This document shows positions 8,933-18,681 of a stretch of DNA of 64,000 nt, piece by piece. The stretch comes from Candidatus Obscuribacterales bacterium (GTDB lineage: Bacteria; Cyanobacteriota; Vampirovibrionia; Obscuribacterales; Obscuribacteraceae): the NCBI GenBank assembly GCA_031292355.1, contig JARLHI010000048.1:186001-250000 (forward strand), in the 5' to 3' direction. Positions within the stretch are counted from its first letter, which is position 1, and each line of letters starts with the position of its first letter. The notes below the pieces were generated by a model that ran no database searches, was not told where the DNA came from, and worked only from the letters and a program-made list of their open reading frames with translations. A program made the translations under genes and the position numbers.

Positions 8933-10375
8933 ATGGTCCGTACGAAGGTTATTGCTACTATCGGTCCCTCATGCCGCAGCCCTGAAATGCTGGAAAAAAT
9001 GATTCTTGCCGGCATGGATCTGGCGCGAATCAATTGCTCGCATGCAGACCATGATTCGATTGCCTCGATTACGGTAGACATCAGAGAAATCAGCCAAAAA
9101 CTCGATCGCTCAGTCGGCATCCTGCTCGACTTATCCGGTCCTAAAATCCGTACAGGGAAAATTGCCACTGGTCCAATCACTCTAGTCAAAGGTGAAAAAT
9201 TCACTTTGACCAATCGTAAAGTCGATGGTGACCAGGGAATCGTCAGCACCACTTATGCTCTCTTGCCAAAAGATTGCAATACGGGCGACACGATTCTGCT
9301 TGACGATGGCTTGCTCGAACTCAAAGTTCTCAAAACAACAGAAACCGACGTCGAATGCGAAGTTGTTCAAGGCGGAGTACTAAAAGATAAACAGGGCATC
9401 AACTTGCCTGGCGTTCGTCTCTCCATCCCTGCTCTAACTGAGAAAGACAAAGCAGATTTAGCTTTCGGTCTCAAATACGACGTTGACTATGTCGCTTTAT
9501 CATTCGTTCGCGACGCACAAGATATTCTTCACCTGCGCGAATACATTGGCGAGCACTGGCCGCCAGTACAAGTCATAGCCAAACTAGAAAAGCCAGAAGC
9601 AATCGACAACCTGGACGCCATTTTAGAAGTTGTTGATGCGGTCATGATCGCTCGCGGCGACCTCGGTGTGGAATTGCCACCAGAGCGTGTGCCCCCATCA
9701 CAAAAACTGATCACTAGACGTGCTCTCGCTGAAGGTAAACCAGTAATCACAGCTACACAGATGCTCGACTCAATGGTCGATCACGCTCGACCAACTCGCG
9801 CTGAAGCATCCGACGTTGCAAACGCCATTTTCGACGGCACCGATGCTGTCATGCTTTCAGAAGAATCTGCCACAGGCAAATTCCCACTTGAAGCCGTACA
9901 GATGATGAAACGTATTGCAGAAGCAGCCGAAGGCAGCATGGATTTCACCAAGCTTCATGCCCATGAAATGCCCACTTCAGCTCACGCGATTGCTCACGCA
10001 GCCTGCAGCATGGCTGTTGATATGAAAGCAAAAGTAATCGCTGCTTTCACAAAGACCGGCTCAACGGCAAAACTAATTTCGCAGTTCAGACCACCAGGTC
10101 CAATCATCGCCTTGACTCAGCATGTGCACGTTTATCGCCAACTTTCTCTAGTTTGGGGCACCACTCCATTGATGCTGACTGAAGTCAGTGATTCTGAGTC
10201 GACGCTCGCACTCGTTGAAGAAACGCTACTCAAGAGAGGACTTGTTGCACCGAAAGACAATGTCGTCATCACTGGCGGTTTGCCGATTGCAGCACGTGGT
10301 GCTGCAAACTTCGTTAAACTCTCGACGATTTCACCAAAGGTGCCATCGAGTTACTGGGAATTGAAAGGCATTTAG
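8933..10375 (+). CDS. pyk: Pyruvate kinase
   Basis: Transfers phosphate from phosphoenolpyruvate to ADP at the end of glycolysis. The 480-residue product from ATG 8933 (AAAGGAG at 8918-8924) has TKVIATIGPSCRS at the start, the active-site segment VMIARGDLGVELPPERVP, ITATQMLDSM and RPTRAEASDVANAIFDGTDA, with a C-terminal regulatory domain. Family length and order are complete. A 36-nt open extension upstream lacks its own RBS. It follows the branching enzyme after 172 nt, so it probably has its own promoter, and it ends at a bidirectional terminator. Confidence 0.97.
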   Translation: MVRTKVIATIGPSCRSPEMLEKMILAGMDLARINCSHADHDSIASITVDIREISQKLDRSVGILLDLSGPKIRTGKIATGPITLVKGEKFTLTNRKVDGDQGIVSTTYALLPKDCNTGDTILLDDGLLELKVLKTTETDVECEVVQGGVLKDKQGINLPGVRLSIPALTEKDKADLAFGLKYDVDYVALSFVRDAQDILHLREYIGEHWPPVQVIAKLEKPEAIDNLDAILEVVDAVMIARGDLGVELPPERVPPSQKLITRRALAEGKPVITATQMLDSMVDHARPTRAEASDVANAIFDGTDAVMLSEESATGKFPLEAVQMMKRIAEAAEGSMDFTKLHAHEMPTSAHAIAHAACSMAVDMKAKVIAAFTKTGSTAKLISQFRPPGPIIALTQHVHVYRQLSLVWGTTPLMLTEVSDSESTLALVEETLLKRGLVAPKDNVVITGGLPIAARGAANFVKLSTISPKVPSSYWELKGI

Positions 10376-10425
10376 TCTTTCCCGATTGGGCAACCGCAAA
10401 CGAGAAATCGCCAATCAAAGCTAAA

Positions 10426-10461
10426 AAAGAAAGAGAGGCATATTTTTGCTTCTCTTTCTTT
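10426..10461. terminator. Bidirectional intrinsic terminator between pyk and the M20 peptidase gene
   Basis: A near-perfect 15-bp inverted repeat (one G-U pair) with a 6-nt loop: left arm 10426-10440 (AAAGAAAGAGAGGCA), right arm 10447-10461. It lies between two convergent genes. A run of A before the left arm provides a T tract on the minus strand, and the right arm itself is T-rich. Confidence 0.75.
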
Positions 10462-10476
10462 CTAGGTGGGTTTAGG

Positions 10477-11901
10477 TTATTGCGAAAGATTCAACAAAAT
10501 CTGTTGGAGGCGATAGACACCCTTAGTCAAAACTGACAGCGGAATTCGTTCATTTTTGCCGTGGACAGAAGCTTGATGGGCAGGGTCATTTTCAAATGGT
10601 TCAAAACCATAACCAATCAGACCAAGCTCACGGAACCAGTGAGAGTCTGTAAACCAGCCGACAACAACGGGCACAACGAGAGGGGGAGTCGTCTTATTAG
10701 TTTTCGATTCTTCATCAGCTACCTTCTTTATGGCATCGAACAGGTCAGAGTTTTCCGGTGAAGGCATCGCGGTCACCCAGTCCAGAACTTCAATTTTCAA
10801 ACTGTCATCAGCCAGAATTCCCTTTAAGTGGGCGATGAAGTCTTCGGATTTCACCCCTGGTAAAAGTCTGCAATCCAATTCAGCACTGGCTTCAGCAGGT
10901 ATGACGTTAGTTTTATAACCTGCTTTCAACACCGTCAAAGAGACAGTATTTCGAAGCATCGCTGCTCGCAATTTGTCTTGCATCAGCAGGTCAACTTGCT
11001 TTGGATCTTTTGCAGCTGCCTCCAGATTGATATAGGAACTTTTGAGTTCTTTAGGAGCTGTGGCAGAAACTGCGGTGAAATATTTCTGCACCACTGGCAG
11101 TATCGATAGTTCAGTGGGCGCATCAACGAGTTTATTCAAAGCGTGTACAAGTCTATTGGGCGCTGAATCTTTGACAGGCATAGAACCGTGACTGGCGTCG
11201 CCACTGGCTGTAACTTTCAGCCACAAAACCGATTTTTCAGCAACATCAACACCCCAGTACAAAATCTTGCCGGATGAATCAGCCTCGATGGCGGCTCCTT
11301 CATTGAGCAGAAACTCGCAGCCATCAACTAAATCTGGACGATTTTTTTTCACCCAGCCGGCACCATGTTGTCCGCCCACTTCCTCATCTGGAGTGCCGAG
11401 AAAAACAATATCTCGATCGAGTACTACTCCCTTTCGTTTCAACTGCAACATCGCTTCCAGTGCGGCGATGCCAAAGCTCTTCATGTCGAGAGCGCCACGT
11501 CCCCAAATCTCACCGTCATGAATTTCGCCGCCAAAAGGGGGATATTTCCAGTCTTTGGCTTGCGCAGGCACGACGTCTATGTGATTAAGAAGGACGATGC
11601 CTTTCCTTTTGCCATTACCTTTAAGACGCGCATACACGCAGGCTCTTGAATCAGTGCCTGTGGGGATGATTTCAGACTCGATCCCTTCTTTTTTGAGGAG
11701 GCCGGCAAGATATTCGGCACCGAGTTTTTCGTTACCAGGAGGATTGGTTGTATCGACCTGCAAATAATGCGACAAAAAATCGGCAGCCTCAGCGCCAGCG
11801 GCCTCGTCGCTTAAAGGAGCGGCAAAAGCCTGAGACGGCATCAGCATGCAGGTGCTCAAACTCAAACAGGCGACCACAGAACGCACGAAATTCAAAGACA
11901 T
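10477..11901 (-). CDS. Exported M20-family metallopeptidase (ArgE/DapE/CPG2 type)
   Basis: A 474-residue protein with a signal peptide (hydrophobic core near 8-25, cleavage near QAFA). It has the M20 dizinc motifs in order: LNHIDVVP (His/Asp), GRGALDMKS (bridging Asp), PDEEVGG (catalytic Glu and metal Glu), and a late His in DPAHQASVHG. The family hydrolyses amide bonds of peptides or acyl amino acids. Export suggests a role in scavenging external peptides. The C-terminal insertion before DSHWFRELG is the dimerisation domain. The exact substrate is not predictable from sequence. It lies 31 nt downstream of the sufR-like gene on the same strand, so read-through is possible. Confidence 0.87.
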   Translation of the reverse strand: MSLNFVRSVVACLSLSTCMLMPSQAFAAPLSDEAAGAEAADFLSHYLQVDTTNPPGNEKLGAEYLAGLLKKEGIESEIIPTGTDSRACVYARLKGNGKRKGIVLLNHIDVVPAQAKDWKYPPFGGEIHDGEIWGRGALDMKSFGIAALEAMLQLKRKGVVLDRDIVFLGTPDEEVGGQHGAGWVKKNRPDLVDGCEFLLNEGAAIEADSSGKILYWGVDVAEKSVLWLKVTASGDASHGSMPVKDSAPNRLVHALNKLVDAPTELSILPVVQKYFTAVSATAPKELKSSYINLEAAAKDPKQVDLLMQDKLRAAMLRNTVSLTVLKAGYKTNVIPAEASAELDCRLLPGVKSEDFIAHLKGILADDSLKIEVLDWVTAMPSPENSDLFDAIKKVADEESKTNKTTPPLVVPVVVGWFTDSHWFRELGLIGYGFEPFENDPAHQASVHGKNERIPLSVLTKGVYRLQQILLNLSQ

Positions 11902-11932
11902 GAACGCAACCTCAGCTGATAACCAGCTTAGT

Positions 11933-12577
11933 TTACGAGATGGCGTGCACTAAATAAGCGCAAACAGGGTCGTCCTTCATCATATATTTTTCGCGCGTGA
12001 CTTTCAGACCGAGCAAATCTTCCATCAGTTTTGGCTCGAGTACGCAAATCTGTCTATATTGATTGGCGAGGTCGTGGACCGCGCAATGTCTTTGAAAAAT
12101 AATAAAGTTGCCATCTTCCAAAGGTTTCGATTCTGTCATATAACCGTTTTCTGAGAAAATTTTCGAAACTTCAATTACTCGCTCAGCAATTGGCAAATTT
12201 TCGACGCGAGAGCGCAATCGCTCAGCCATCTTGGCATTGCGGCGCTCAAGCAAATCCATGACGCCTTTCGAGCCGCTTTGCTCGAACACGATATCAAGCA
12301 AATCAATAGCCAGCCCTTGTACACCTGACGGAAATAGCGATTCCGACTTTTCAGTCAGACGAAACTTGAAAGTAGGGCGCCCACGAGATTGCTTTTCGAC
12401 ACGCGACTCGACCAGTCCGTCCTGCTGAAGCGCTGTCAGGTGGCGCCTGACTGCCATCGAAGTAATGTTGAGGAGCCCCACAAGCTCGCCAACGGTCATT
12501 TCGCCGCCACGCTTCAAATGCAGTAGTAGTGCTTCCTGGGTGCGCTCCGGAACAGCCGGCAATGGTTGAGTAATCAT
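11933..12577 (-). CDS. sufR: SufR-like Fe-S-cluster transcriptional repressor of the suf operon
   Basis: 214 residues. An N-terminal winged HTH (residues about 10-70, GELVGLLNITSMAVRRHLTA) precedes a C-terminal domain with C165, C178 and C206 (Cx12Cx27C) in a context like cyanobacterial SufR (RHCAVHDLANQYRQIC and KDDPVCAYLV). In cyanobacteria SufR binds a 4Fe-4S cluster through C-terminal cysteines and represses sufBCDS. I recall four conserved cysteines there; here the third looks replaced. It is divergent from sufC across a 281-nt region with dyad symmetry, the classical arrangement for this regulator. It is the best genetic hint at a cyanobacterial-lineage host. Confidence 0.85.
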   Translation of the reverse strand: MITQPLPAVPERTQEALLLHLKRGGEMTVGELVGLLNITSMAVRRHLTALQQDGLVESRVEKQSRGRPTFKFRLTEKSESLFPSGVQGLAIDLLDIVFEQSGSKGVMDLLERRNAKMAERLRSRVENLPIAERVIEVSKIFSENGYMTESKPLEDGNFIIFQRHCAVHDLANQYRQICVLEPKLMEDLLGLKVTREKYMMKDDPVCAYLVHAIS

Positions 12578-12704
12578 ATTCTCAGTACCGTAAAATCAAT
12601 CGTGATAGGGGTTTCCAGGCTTTAGGGCTTCCAGGCAAGCGGCGCTCATTATCGGGCTGGTCGCTGCAATGCTCTCATCATGGCATTTTGCGGGATGTAA
12701 GGCT

Positions 12705-12753
12705 TATCAAAAGTAATACTTAAAACAATCCGAAAGCCATCTTATTTTTGATA
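12705..12753. promoter_or_regulatory. Candidate SufR operator/promoter region between sufR and sufC
   Basis: An inverted repeat TATCAAAAGTA (12705-12715) / TATTTTTGATA (12743-12753) has 10 of 11 matching positions. The left arm overlaps a second small dyad, AAGTA-A-TACTT (12711-12721). Just downstream, TATAAA (12764-12769) could be a -10 box for the suf operon. The location between a repressor gene and its expected target supports an operator; binding is inferred. Confidence 0.5.
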
Positions 12754-12858
12754 CTATTCTATCTATAAAAGGCACGTGATCAAAGCTTGGAGATCGTTAA
12801 GGTTGCAAATAACAAGTTTTCGGTCAAAATTGATTACTCTTCCAGGAAATACACTTCA

Positions 12859-13629
12859 ATGACAGCCAAACAACCACTCTTATCCATTAAAGACTTGCAT
12901 GTCTCAGTGGAAGACAAAGAAATCCTCAAGGGAGTCAACCTCGACATTTACCCGGGCGAGATACACGCCATCATGGGCCGCAACGGCTCTGGTAAGTCGA
13001 CTTTGTCTTATACATTGATGGGTCACCCTCGCTACACGGTGACTAAGGGCTCAATCGTCTTTAAAGGAACTGACATCACCGAGTTGACTCCTGATGCCCG
13101 CGCAAGATTGGGATTGGCACTGGCATTCCAGTACCCAGTCGGTATTCCAGGCATTTCTGTTTCCAACTTTTTACGCGCGACAGTCAAAGCGATTCGCGGT
13201 CATGAAGTGCCAATCAAAGAATTTCGCACTGAGTTGAAAGCGAAAATGAAGAAGCTCGAAGTCAAAGACGAGTTTCTATCACGCTATGTCAACGAAGGTT
13301 TCTCGGGCGGCGAAAAGAAGCGCCTGGAAATACTGCAAATGGCCATGGTCAGCCCAGCTTTGGCAGTTCTCGATGAAACAGACTCAGGTCTCGATATCGA
13401 CGCTCTCAAAACAGTGTCTGAAGGAGTGAATGCTCTGGTTAACCCAGAAACAGCCATTCTTTTGATCACTCACTATCAAAGAATCTTGAACTACGTTCAA
13501 CCTCAATTCGTCCACGTTTTCCAGGATGGCAAAATCATCAAGTCTGGCAGCGGCGAATTGTCTAAAGAACTTGAAGAACGCGGCTACGAATGGGTATCTG
13601 AAGAACTTACGCCATCGGGCGTGGCTTAA
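12859..13629 (+). CDS. sufC: SUF system ATPase SufC
   Basis: ABC-type ATPase of the SufBC2D scaffold that assembles Fe-S clusters. Walker [10 protein letters not shown]-loop [10 protein letters not shown], signature [15 protein letters not shown], Walker [17 protein letters not shown] and the H-loop LITHYQR are all present. I prefer ATG 12859 (AGGA at 12844-12847), giving 256 residues as in the family. An in-frame extension to 12787 adds 24 residues with no homologous look. It is the first gene of the suf operon; sufB follows after 27 nt with a strong GGAGG. Confidence 0.96.
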   Translation: MTAKQPLLSIKDLHVSVEDKEILKGVNLDIYPGEIHAIMGRNGSGKSTLSYTLMGHPRYTVTKGSIVFKGTDITELTPDARARLGLALAFQYPVGIPGISVSNFLRATVKAIRGHEVPIKEFRTELKAKMKKLEVKDEFLSRYVNEGFSGGEKKRLEILQMAMVSPALAVLDETDSGLDIDALKTVSEGVNALVNPETAILLITHYQRILNYVQPQFVHVFQDGKIIKSGSGELSKELEERGYEWVSEELTPSGVA

Positions 13630-13656
13630 ACGCCGGGGCGTAATAGGAGGCAACAC

Positions 13657-15105
13657 ATGTCTGCGGAACTAGTTCAAACACAAAGTCAACAAACAAGTCA
13701 GCAACAAACAATCGATGAGATTGGAAATGACTATAAATACGGCTTCCATGACAAAGAAGATTACATCTTCAAATCCGGCAAGGGCTTGAGCGAAGAAATC
13801 GTCAGAACGATTTCCTCGATGAAAAACGAGCCAGAGTGGATGCTGAAATTCCGCTTGCGCGCTCTCGATATCTTCAACAAAAAGCCGATGCCCACTTGGG
13901 GCAACTGCGATTTGATTAATGGCATCGACTTTCAAAACATTCACTACTATGTGAAACCATCTGAAAGAAGCGAAAACAACTGGGACGAAGTTCCAGAAGG
14001 AATCAAACAAACTTTCGATCGTCTGGGCATTCCTGAAGCAGAAAGAAAGTTTCTCGCTGGCGTTACCGCTCAATACGAATCAGAAGTTGTTTATCACTCC
14101 ATTCGCGAAGATCTCGAACAACAGGGCGTTATCTTCCTAGATATGGACTCTGGATTGCGCGAACACGAACAAATCGTTCGCGAGCACTTCGCATCAGTTA
14201 TTCCAGCTGCCGACAATAAATTTTCGGCGCTCAATTCAGCCGTATGGTCTGGTGGCAGCTTTATCTGGGTGCCAAAAGGTGTGCGCGTAGAAATTCCTCT
14301 TCAAGCATATTTCCGCATCAACGCTCAAAACATGGGTCAGTTCGAAAGAACATTGATCATTGCCGAGCCAGGTAGCTATGTTCATTACATCGAAGGATGT
14401 ACCGCACCGACTTACACAACTGATTCACTGCACTCGGCTGTTGTCGAATTGATTGCTAAACCAGGCTCACACATTCGCTACACCACAATTCAGAACTGGT
14501 CCAAAAACGTATATAACCTGGTCACCAAGCGAGCAGTAGCTCACGAAGGCGCCAAAGTTGAGTGGGTTGACGGCAACCTCGGTTCGAAATTGACGATGAA
14601 ATATCCAGCGATTTATTTGCTTGGACCAAAAGCTCATGGTGAAGTTCTCTCGATTGCTTTTGCAGGCGAAGATCAACACCAGGACGCTGGCGCCAAAATG
14701 GTGCATGCCGCTCCTGACACCACTTCCATAATCGTTTCTAAATCGATTTCCAAAAATGGTGGCAGAACGTCATATCGCGGTCTGGTCAAAGTTTATCCAG
14801 GTGCAGAGAACGTCAAATCGAGCGTCAAATGCGATGCTTTATTGATGGACGAAAAATCTCGCTCAGATACATATCCAACGATGGAAATCGACGAAAAGAA
14901 CGTCACCATCGAGCATGAAGCGACCGTATCCAAAGTCGGCGAAGAACAATTGTTCTACTTGATGAGCCGCGGGCTCACTCAAGACGAAGCGACTGCAATG
15001 ATCGTCAATGGCTTCTTCGAGCCATTCGTCAAAGAATTGCCGCTCGAATACGCAGTTGAACTGAATCGATTGATTCAAATGGAAATGACCGGCTCAGTAG
15101 GTTAG
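13657..15105 (+). CDS. sufB: SUF scaffold protein SufB
   Basis: A 482-residue SufB, the core scaffold subunit on which Fe-S clusters form with SufC and SufD. Recognisable family segments are [71 protein letters not shown] and a beta-helix core with [13 protein letters not shown]. The C-terminal segment [16 protein letters not shown] leads to [18 protein letters not shown]. Length and order match cyanobacterial and chloroplast SufB. RBS GGAGG lies at 13646-13650. A strong hairpin separates it from sufD. Confidence 0.97.
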   Translation: MSAELVQTQSQQTSQQQTIDEIGNDYKYGFHDKEDYIFKSGKGLSEEIVRTISSMKNEPEWMLKFRLRALDIFNKKPMPTWGNCDLINGIDFQNIHYYVKPSERSENNWDEVPEGIKQTFDRLGIPEAERKFLAGVTAQYESEVVYHSIREDLEQQGVIFLDMDSGLREHEQIVREHFASVIPAADNKFSALNSAVWSGGSFIWVPKGVRVEIPLQAYFRINAQNMGQFERTLIIAEPGSYVHYIEGCTAPTYTTDSLHSAVVELIAKPGSHIRYTTIQNWSKNVYNLVTKRAVAHEGAKVEWVDGNLGSKLTMKYPAIYLLGPKAHGEVLSIAFAGEDQHQDAGAKMVHAAPDTTSIIVSKSISKNGGRTSYRGLVKVYPGAENVKSSVKCDALLMDEKSRSDTYPTMEIDEKNVTIEHEATVSKVGEEQLFYLMSRGLTQDEATAMIVNGFFEPFVKELPLEYAVELNRLIQMEMTGSVG

Positions 15106-15116
15106 TCATATGAATT

Positions 15117-15169
15117 GCAAGCTGGATACGACGAAAGCCAAATTTCTGGCTGAGTGTATCCAGCTTTGC
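15117..15169 (+). other. Intra-operon hairpin between sufB and sufD
   Basis: The 13-nt arm GCAAGCTGGATAC (15117-15129) pairs with 15156-15169, with one bulged T. Inside it a second stem, AGCCA (15136-15140) / TGGCT (15147-15151), stacks. There is no U-tract after it, so a terminator is unlikely. An RNA processing/stability element or attenuator that sets the SufBC to SufD ratio is more plausible. It fills most of the 117-nt gap in an otherwise tightly packed operon. Confidence 0.65.
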
Positions 15170-15222
15170 AGTTAGTCCACTAAATTTCTAAGACCGAAAA
15201 ACGCAAGAGAGGCGATAAGGAA

Positions 15223-16617
15223 ATGTCAGAGTCCACCCCAGCTAACACGATTGCCAGAGAAAGAGTAGACAAACTAGCCACCAAAGAACCTCAGTGGCTA
15301 AAGCAATCTCGCGTTTCTGCCTGGGAAGCTTATTTACAAACACCAATGCCAACCATTCGCGATGAAGACTGGCACAAAACTGAAATCGATTCTCTCAGTC
15401 TCAGCAATCTACAGGCTGCGGATTTATCAAATGGTGCAATCAAAAGATCGGAGACAGCTCCTGAATGGTTAACCATCGGTCTCACACATCTGAGCAAGCG
15501 CTCTGGTGTACTTTCTGAAGGCGCATACAAGCTAGACGAAGCAGTTCCTGAAGCATTGAGCAAACAGGGCGTTATCTTCTGCTCTTTGAAAGAAGCATTA
15601 GTTAAGCACGCCGACTTACTCAAGCCATACATCGAAAAACATCTCGCCACCGCCAATGGTGCCAAGTTTGTTTTGATGAACAACGCTTTGTTCAACGCTG
15701 GCACATTCTTATACATCCCTAAGAACGTAGTCGTTGACGCTCCTTTTATTACTTTCACCAATCTTGGTCAACTCGGACACAACGGCAACAAGGTCGAGGG
15801 ATTGCAGGGCATTCAAGGCATTGCTGTTTTCCCAAGATTAGTCGTTGTTCTGGAAGCTAATAGCAAAGCCGACCTGGTCAATGTTTTAACTTCAGAAGAA
15901 TCACCGCAGGCAACTGAAACACATTCGCTTGTTAACACATCGATTGAAGTTTATGTGCGCAGCGGAGCCAAGCTCAATTACTTGGAATTGCAGCGCTTTA
16001 GTTCAGACGTTTTTGCGATTACCCGCAACAACAATGAAATCAACAAAGATGGCAGCTTCTATTCTTTGACGGTTGGTCTCGGTGGTTTTCAGCTCAAATC
16101 AGACTTCCGCACCGACCTTGTAGAATCGGGCGCAGCCAGTGACATACAAGGCATCATATTTGGTGACGAAAGCGAACACTACTCTTTTAACACCATTCAA
16201 GATCATGATGCTCCACATACAACCTCAAACATCAATTTCCATGTTGCCTTGAAAGACCAGTCGACCTCGATTTATCAGGGCATCATCAAAGTCGATAAAA
16301 AAGCCCAAAAGACTGATTCATTCCAAAGCAACAAGAATTTGTTGTTAGGCAAAGAAGCTAAGGCTGATTCTATTCCCAAACTGGAAATTCTTGCCGACGA
16401 CGTTAAATGCGCTCACGGTGCGACAGTTGGACCAGTCGATAAAGAGCAGATCTTCTATTTGCAAAGTCGTGGTTTGACCGCATCAGAATCAGAGGAACTA
16501 ATTGTTAGCGGCTTCTTCCACAAAGTTCTGGAAACATGCCCAATAGCTGGAGCCATAGACTGGATCGATACATTGATCGCAGACAAAATCTACAAACGCT
16601 CAAGCACTAAGCAGTAA
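15223..16617 (+). CDS. sufD: SUF scaffold protein SufD
   Basis: 464 residues. Its C-terminal two thirds share the SufB/SufD beta-helix fold: GAKLNYLELQRFSSDVFAIT, the HDAPHTTSNINFHVALKD segment, YQGIIKVDKKAQKTDSFQS, and the family end CAHGATVGPVDKEQIFYL. The N-terminal helical part contains PMPTIRDEDWHKTEI. It forms the SufBC2D complex that accepts sulfur from SufS-SufU. It lies 18 nt upstream of the Rieske gene in the same operon. Slightly longer than many SufD (about 430), mainly through loops. Confidence 0.95.
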   Translation: MSESTPANTIARERVDKLATKEPQWLKQSRVSAWEAYLQTPMPTIRDEDWHKTEIDSLSLSNLQAADLSNGAIKRSETAPEWLTIGLTHLSKRSGVLSEGAYKLDEAVPEALSKQGVIFCSLKEALVKHADLLKPYIEKHLATANGAKFVLMNNALFNAGTFLYIPKNVVVDAPFITFTNLGQLGHNGNKVEGLQGIQGIAVFPRLVVVLEANSKADLVNVLTSEESPQATETHSLVNTSIEVYVRSGAKLNYLELQRFSSDVFAITRNNNEINKDGSFYSLTVGLGGFQLKSDFRTDLVESGAASDIQGIIFGDESEHYSFNTIQDHDAPHTTSNINFHVALKDQSTSIYQGIIKVDKKAQKTDSFQSNKNLLLGKEAKADSIPKLEILADDVKCAHGATVGPVDKEQIFYLQSRGLTASESEELIVSGFFHKVLETCPIAGAIDWIDTLIADKIYKRSSTKQ

Positions 16618-16635
16618 TTACTGAAAAGGAAATCG

Positions 16636-16965
16636 ATGTCAGACGACTTCACTAAATTTGCAACTAAGACCGACATTGCCGAAGGCACTGCCAAAGTATT
16701 CACCGTTGATGGTGTACGCATTGCAGTCTGCAACGTAGCGGGCAAATGTTATGCCATTGAAGATGTTTGTACGCACGATAATGCACCACTTGGTGCAGGC
16801 GAACTCGTGGACGATCAAATCGAATGTCCACGCCATGGTGCCCGCTTCGATGTCACCAATGGAAAAGCCATGTGCTTACCAGCCGTCAAACCAGTCAAAA
16901 CTTTTGCCGTAGAAGAAAAAGACGGCGAATTATTCGTCGATACCAAAGCTGCAGCAACAAATTAA
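16636..16965 (+). CDS. Rieske-type [2Fe-2S] ferredoxin in the suf operon
   Basis: A 109-residue soluble Rieske domain. The cluster-binding boxes C45-T-H47 and C64-P-R-H67 are intact, followed by FDVTNGKAMCLPAVKPVKTF, as in NirD/BphF-type small Rieske proteins. It lies between sufD and sufS, 10 nt before sufS. A Rieske ferredoxin in this position occurs in several SUF operons of Gram-positive and related bacteria and probably supplies electrons for cluster assembly; that role is inferred from context. No oxygenase gene is nearby. Confidence 0.92.
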   Translation: MSDDFTKFATKTDIAEGTAKVFTVDGVRIAVCNVAGKCYAIEDVCTHDNAPLGAGELVDDQIECPRHGARFDVTNGKAMCLPAVKPVKTFAVEEKDGELFVDTKAAATN

Positions 16966-16974
16966 AAGGCTTAT

Positions 16975-18222
16975 ATGACTAACACATACGACATTCAACA
17001 AATCAGAAAAGACTTTCCAATCTTAGAACGCAAGATTAATGGCAAGCAGCTGGTTTACTTAGACAACGCCGCAACCTCGCAAACGCCCATCCAGGTAGTG
17101 GATGCGCTAGTTGATTACTACAATCGCTATAACGCAAACATTCATCGCGGCATTCACACAATGAGCGAAGAAGGCACCGAAGCTTATGAATCAGCACGCG
17201 AAAAAATCGCCGCTTTTATTGATGCGCCAGAAGCGCGCGAAGTAATTTTCACACGCAATACAACCGAAGCCATTAACCTCGTCGCTTATAGCTGGGGAAA
17301 ACAGCACATCTTGCCTGGCGATGAAGTGGTCATCTCGGCAATGGAACATCACTCCAATTTTGTTCCATGGCAGATGCTGTGCAATGAACGCGAAGCCAAA
17401 TTGGTCTATCTTGAACTGACAGAAGATGGGCAAATCGACATGGCGCTTGCTGAGAAATTGATTGGTCCCAAGACCAAATTAGTGGCTGTCACTCAGATGT
17501 CCAACGTTCTTGGCACAATCACACCAATCACTCAATTGGCTCGCCTGGCGCACAAGCATGGCGCTTTAATTCTTGTCGATGGCGCTCAGGGCGCACCGCA
17601 TCTGGAGTCATCCGTCAAGGAGATGGAATGCGACTTTTTCGCTTTCAGCCTGCACAAAATGCTTGGACCTACAGGCATTGGCGTTCTCTGGGGCAAGGCA
17701 GAATTGCTAGAAGCAATGCCACCATTTATGACCGGCGGCGATATGATTAGCTCGGTCGGTCGCGACAAAACAATCTATAACGAATTGCCCTGGAAATTTG
17801 AAGCTGGCACGCCCAATATTGCCGACGTCATTGCCTCTGGCGTGGCCATCGATTATTTAAACAAACTGGGCATGAAAGCCGTTCGCGAGCACGAAGTCGC
17901 TCTTACCGACTATGCTTTAAAAGGTCTGGAAAAACTGGGCGACGTCATTGTTTACGGCCCAAAGCTTGCCACTGAGCGCGGTGGTGTCATCTCCTTCAAT
18001 TTTTCCAAAGTGCACCCGCATGACGTTGGTCAAATTCTCAATGAATCCGGTATAGCGATTCGAGCAGGACATCACTGCTGCCAGCCATTGATGAAGTCCT
18101 TGAATGTGCAAGGAACCGCTCGAGCCAGTTTTTACATCTACAACACAGAAGCCGAAGTAGACCAACTACTGGAAGCGTTGAAGGAAGCCGATAAGGTATT
18201 AGGACATGTCGCTTACAGATGA
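16975..18222 (+). CDS. sufS: Cysteine desulfurase SufS (group II)
   Basis: A PLP-dependent enzyme that takes sulfur from cysteine as an enzyme persulfide for SUF assembly. The 415-residue protein shows VYLDNAATSQTP, FTRNTTEAINLVAYSWG, MEHHSNFVPWQ, VDGAQGAPH, the PLP-lysine region FSLHKMLGPTGIG, and the active-site loop RAGHHCCQPLM with the catalytic Cys at about 368. The short SufS loop, not the long IscS loop, places it in group II, which needs a partner such as SufU or SufE. sufU starts 17 nt before its stop, so the two are translationally coupled. Confidence 0.96.
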   Translation: MTNTYDIQQIRKDFPILERKINGKQLVYLDNAATSQTPIQVVDALVDYYNRYNANIHRGIHTMSEEGTEAYESAREKIAAFIDAPEAREVIFTRNTTEAINLVAYSWGKQHILPGDEVVISAMEHHSNFVPWQMLCNEREAKLVYLELTEDGQIDMALAEKLIGPKTKLVAVTQMSNVLGTITPITQLARLAHKHGALILVDGAQGAPHLESSVKEMECDFFAFSLHKMLGPTGIGVLWGKAELLEAMPPFMTGGDMISSVGRDKTIYNELPWKFEAGTPNIADVIASGVAIDYLNKLGMKAVREHEVALTDYALKGLEKLGDVIVYGPKLATERGGVISFNFSKVHPHDVGQILNESGIAIRAGHHCCQPLMKSLNVQGTARASFYIYNTEAEVDQLLEALKEADKVLGHVAYR

Positions 18223-18673
18223 ACTATATCGAGAAACAATTCTCGATCATTATCACAACCCTCGCAACCGTGGTCAGCTAGAAGCGCCAGCCGTCAAGGT
18301 CGAAGGTATCAATCCACTTTGTGGCGATGAATTGACACTTTATCTAACCGTTGCCGATGGCAAGATTGATGACGTCAAATTGGAAGCCAAAGGTTGCTCG
18401 ATTAACATGGCATCGGGCTCGATGATGAGCGAACTGGTGCATGGTCATTCAATTGAAGAGGCTCGAAAAGTCATCGATACTTTCAAACAAATGATGCTGA
18501 ATAAAAACGCCGAAATAGAATTGCCTGAAGAACTGGAAGATCTTGAAGCGTTGCAAGGCGTCAAAAAATATCCAGTTCGCATCAAATGCGCATTGCTTCC
18601 CTGGAATACATTGCTCGAAGGCATTGAAACCGCCCTTGCTGGAAACACAACCAGTACCGTAACTGAAAAATAG
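18206..18673 (+). CDS. sufU: Zinc-dependent sulfurtransferase SufU
   Basis: 155 residues of the IscU-like SufU family. The zinc ligands C39 and D41 (NPLCGDE), C64 (GCSINMASGSMM) and C128 (RIKCALLPW) are present. The insert between the second and third Cys (about residues 80-120) distinguishes SufU from IscU. SufU accepts the SufS persulfide by zinc-ligand exchange and hands sulfur to SufB. SufU is best known from Firmicutes and Actinobacteria, so its coexistence with a SufR-type repressor is notable. It overlaps the end of sufS by 17 nt. Confidence 0.94.
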   Translation: MSLTDELYRETILDHYHNPRNRGQLEAPAVKVEGINPLCGDELTLYLTVADGKIDDVKLEAKGCSINMASGSMMSELVHGHSIEEARKVIDTFKQMMLNKNAEIELPEELEDLEALQGVKKYPVRIKCALLPWNTLLEGIETALAGNTTSTVTEK

Positions 18674-18681
18674 GAGTTTAT

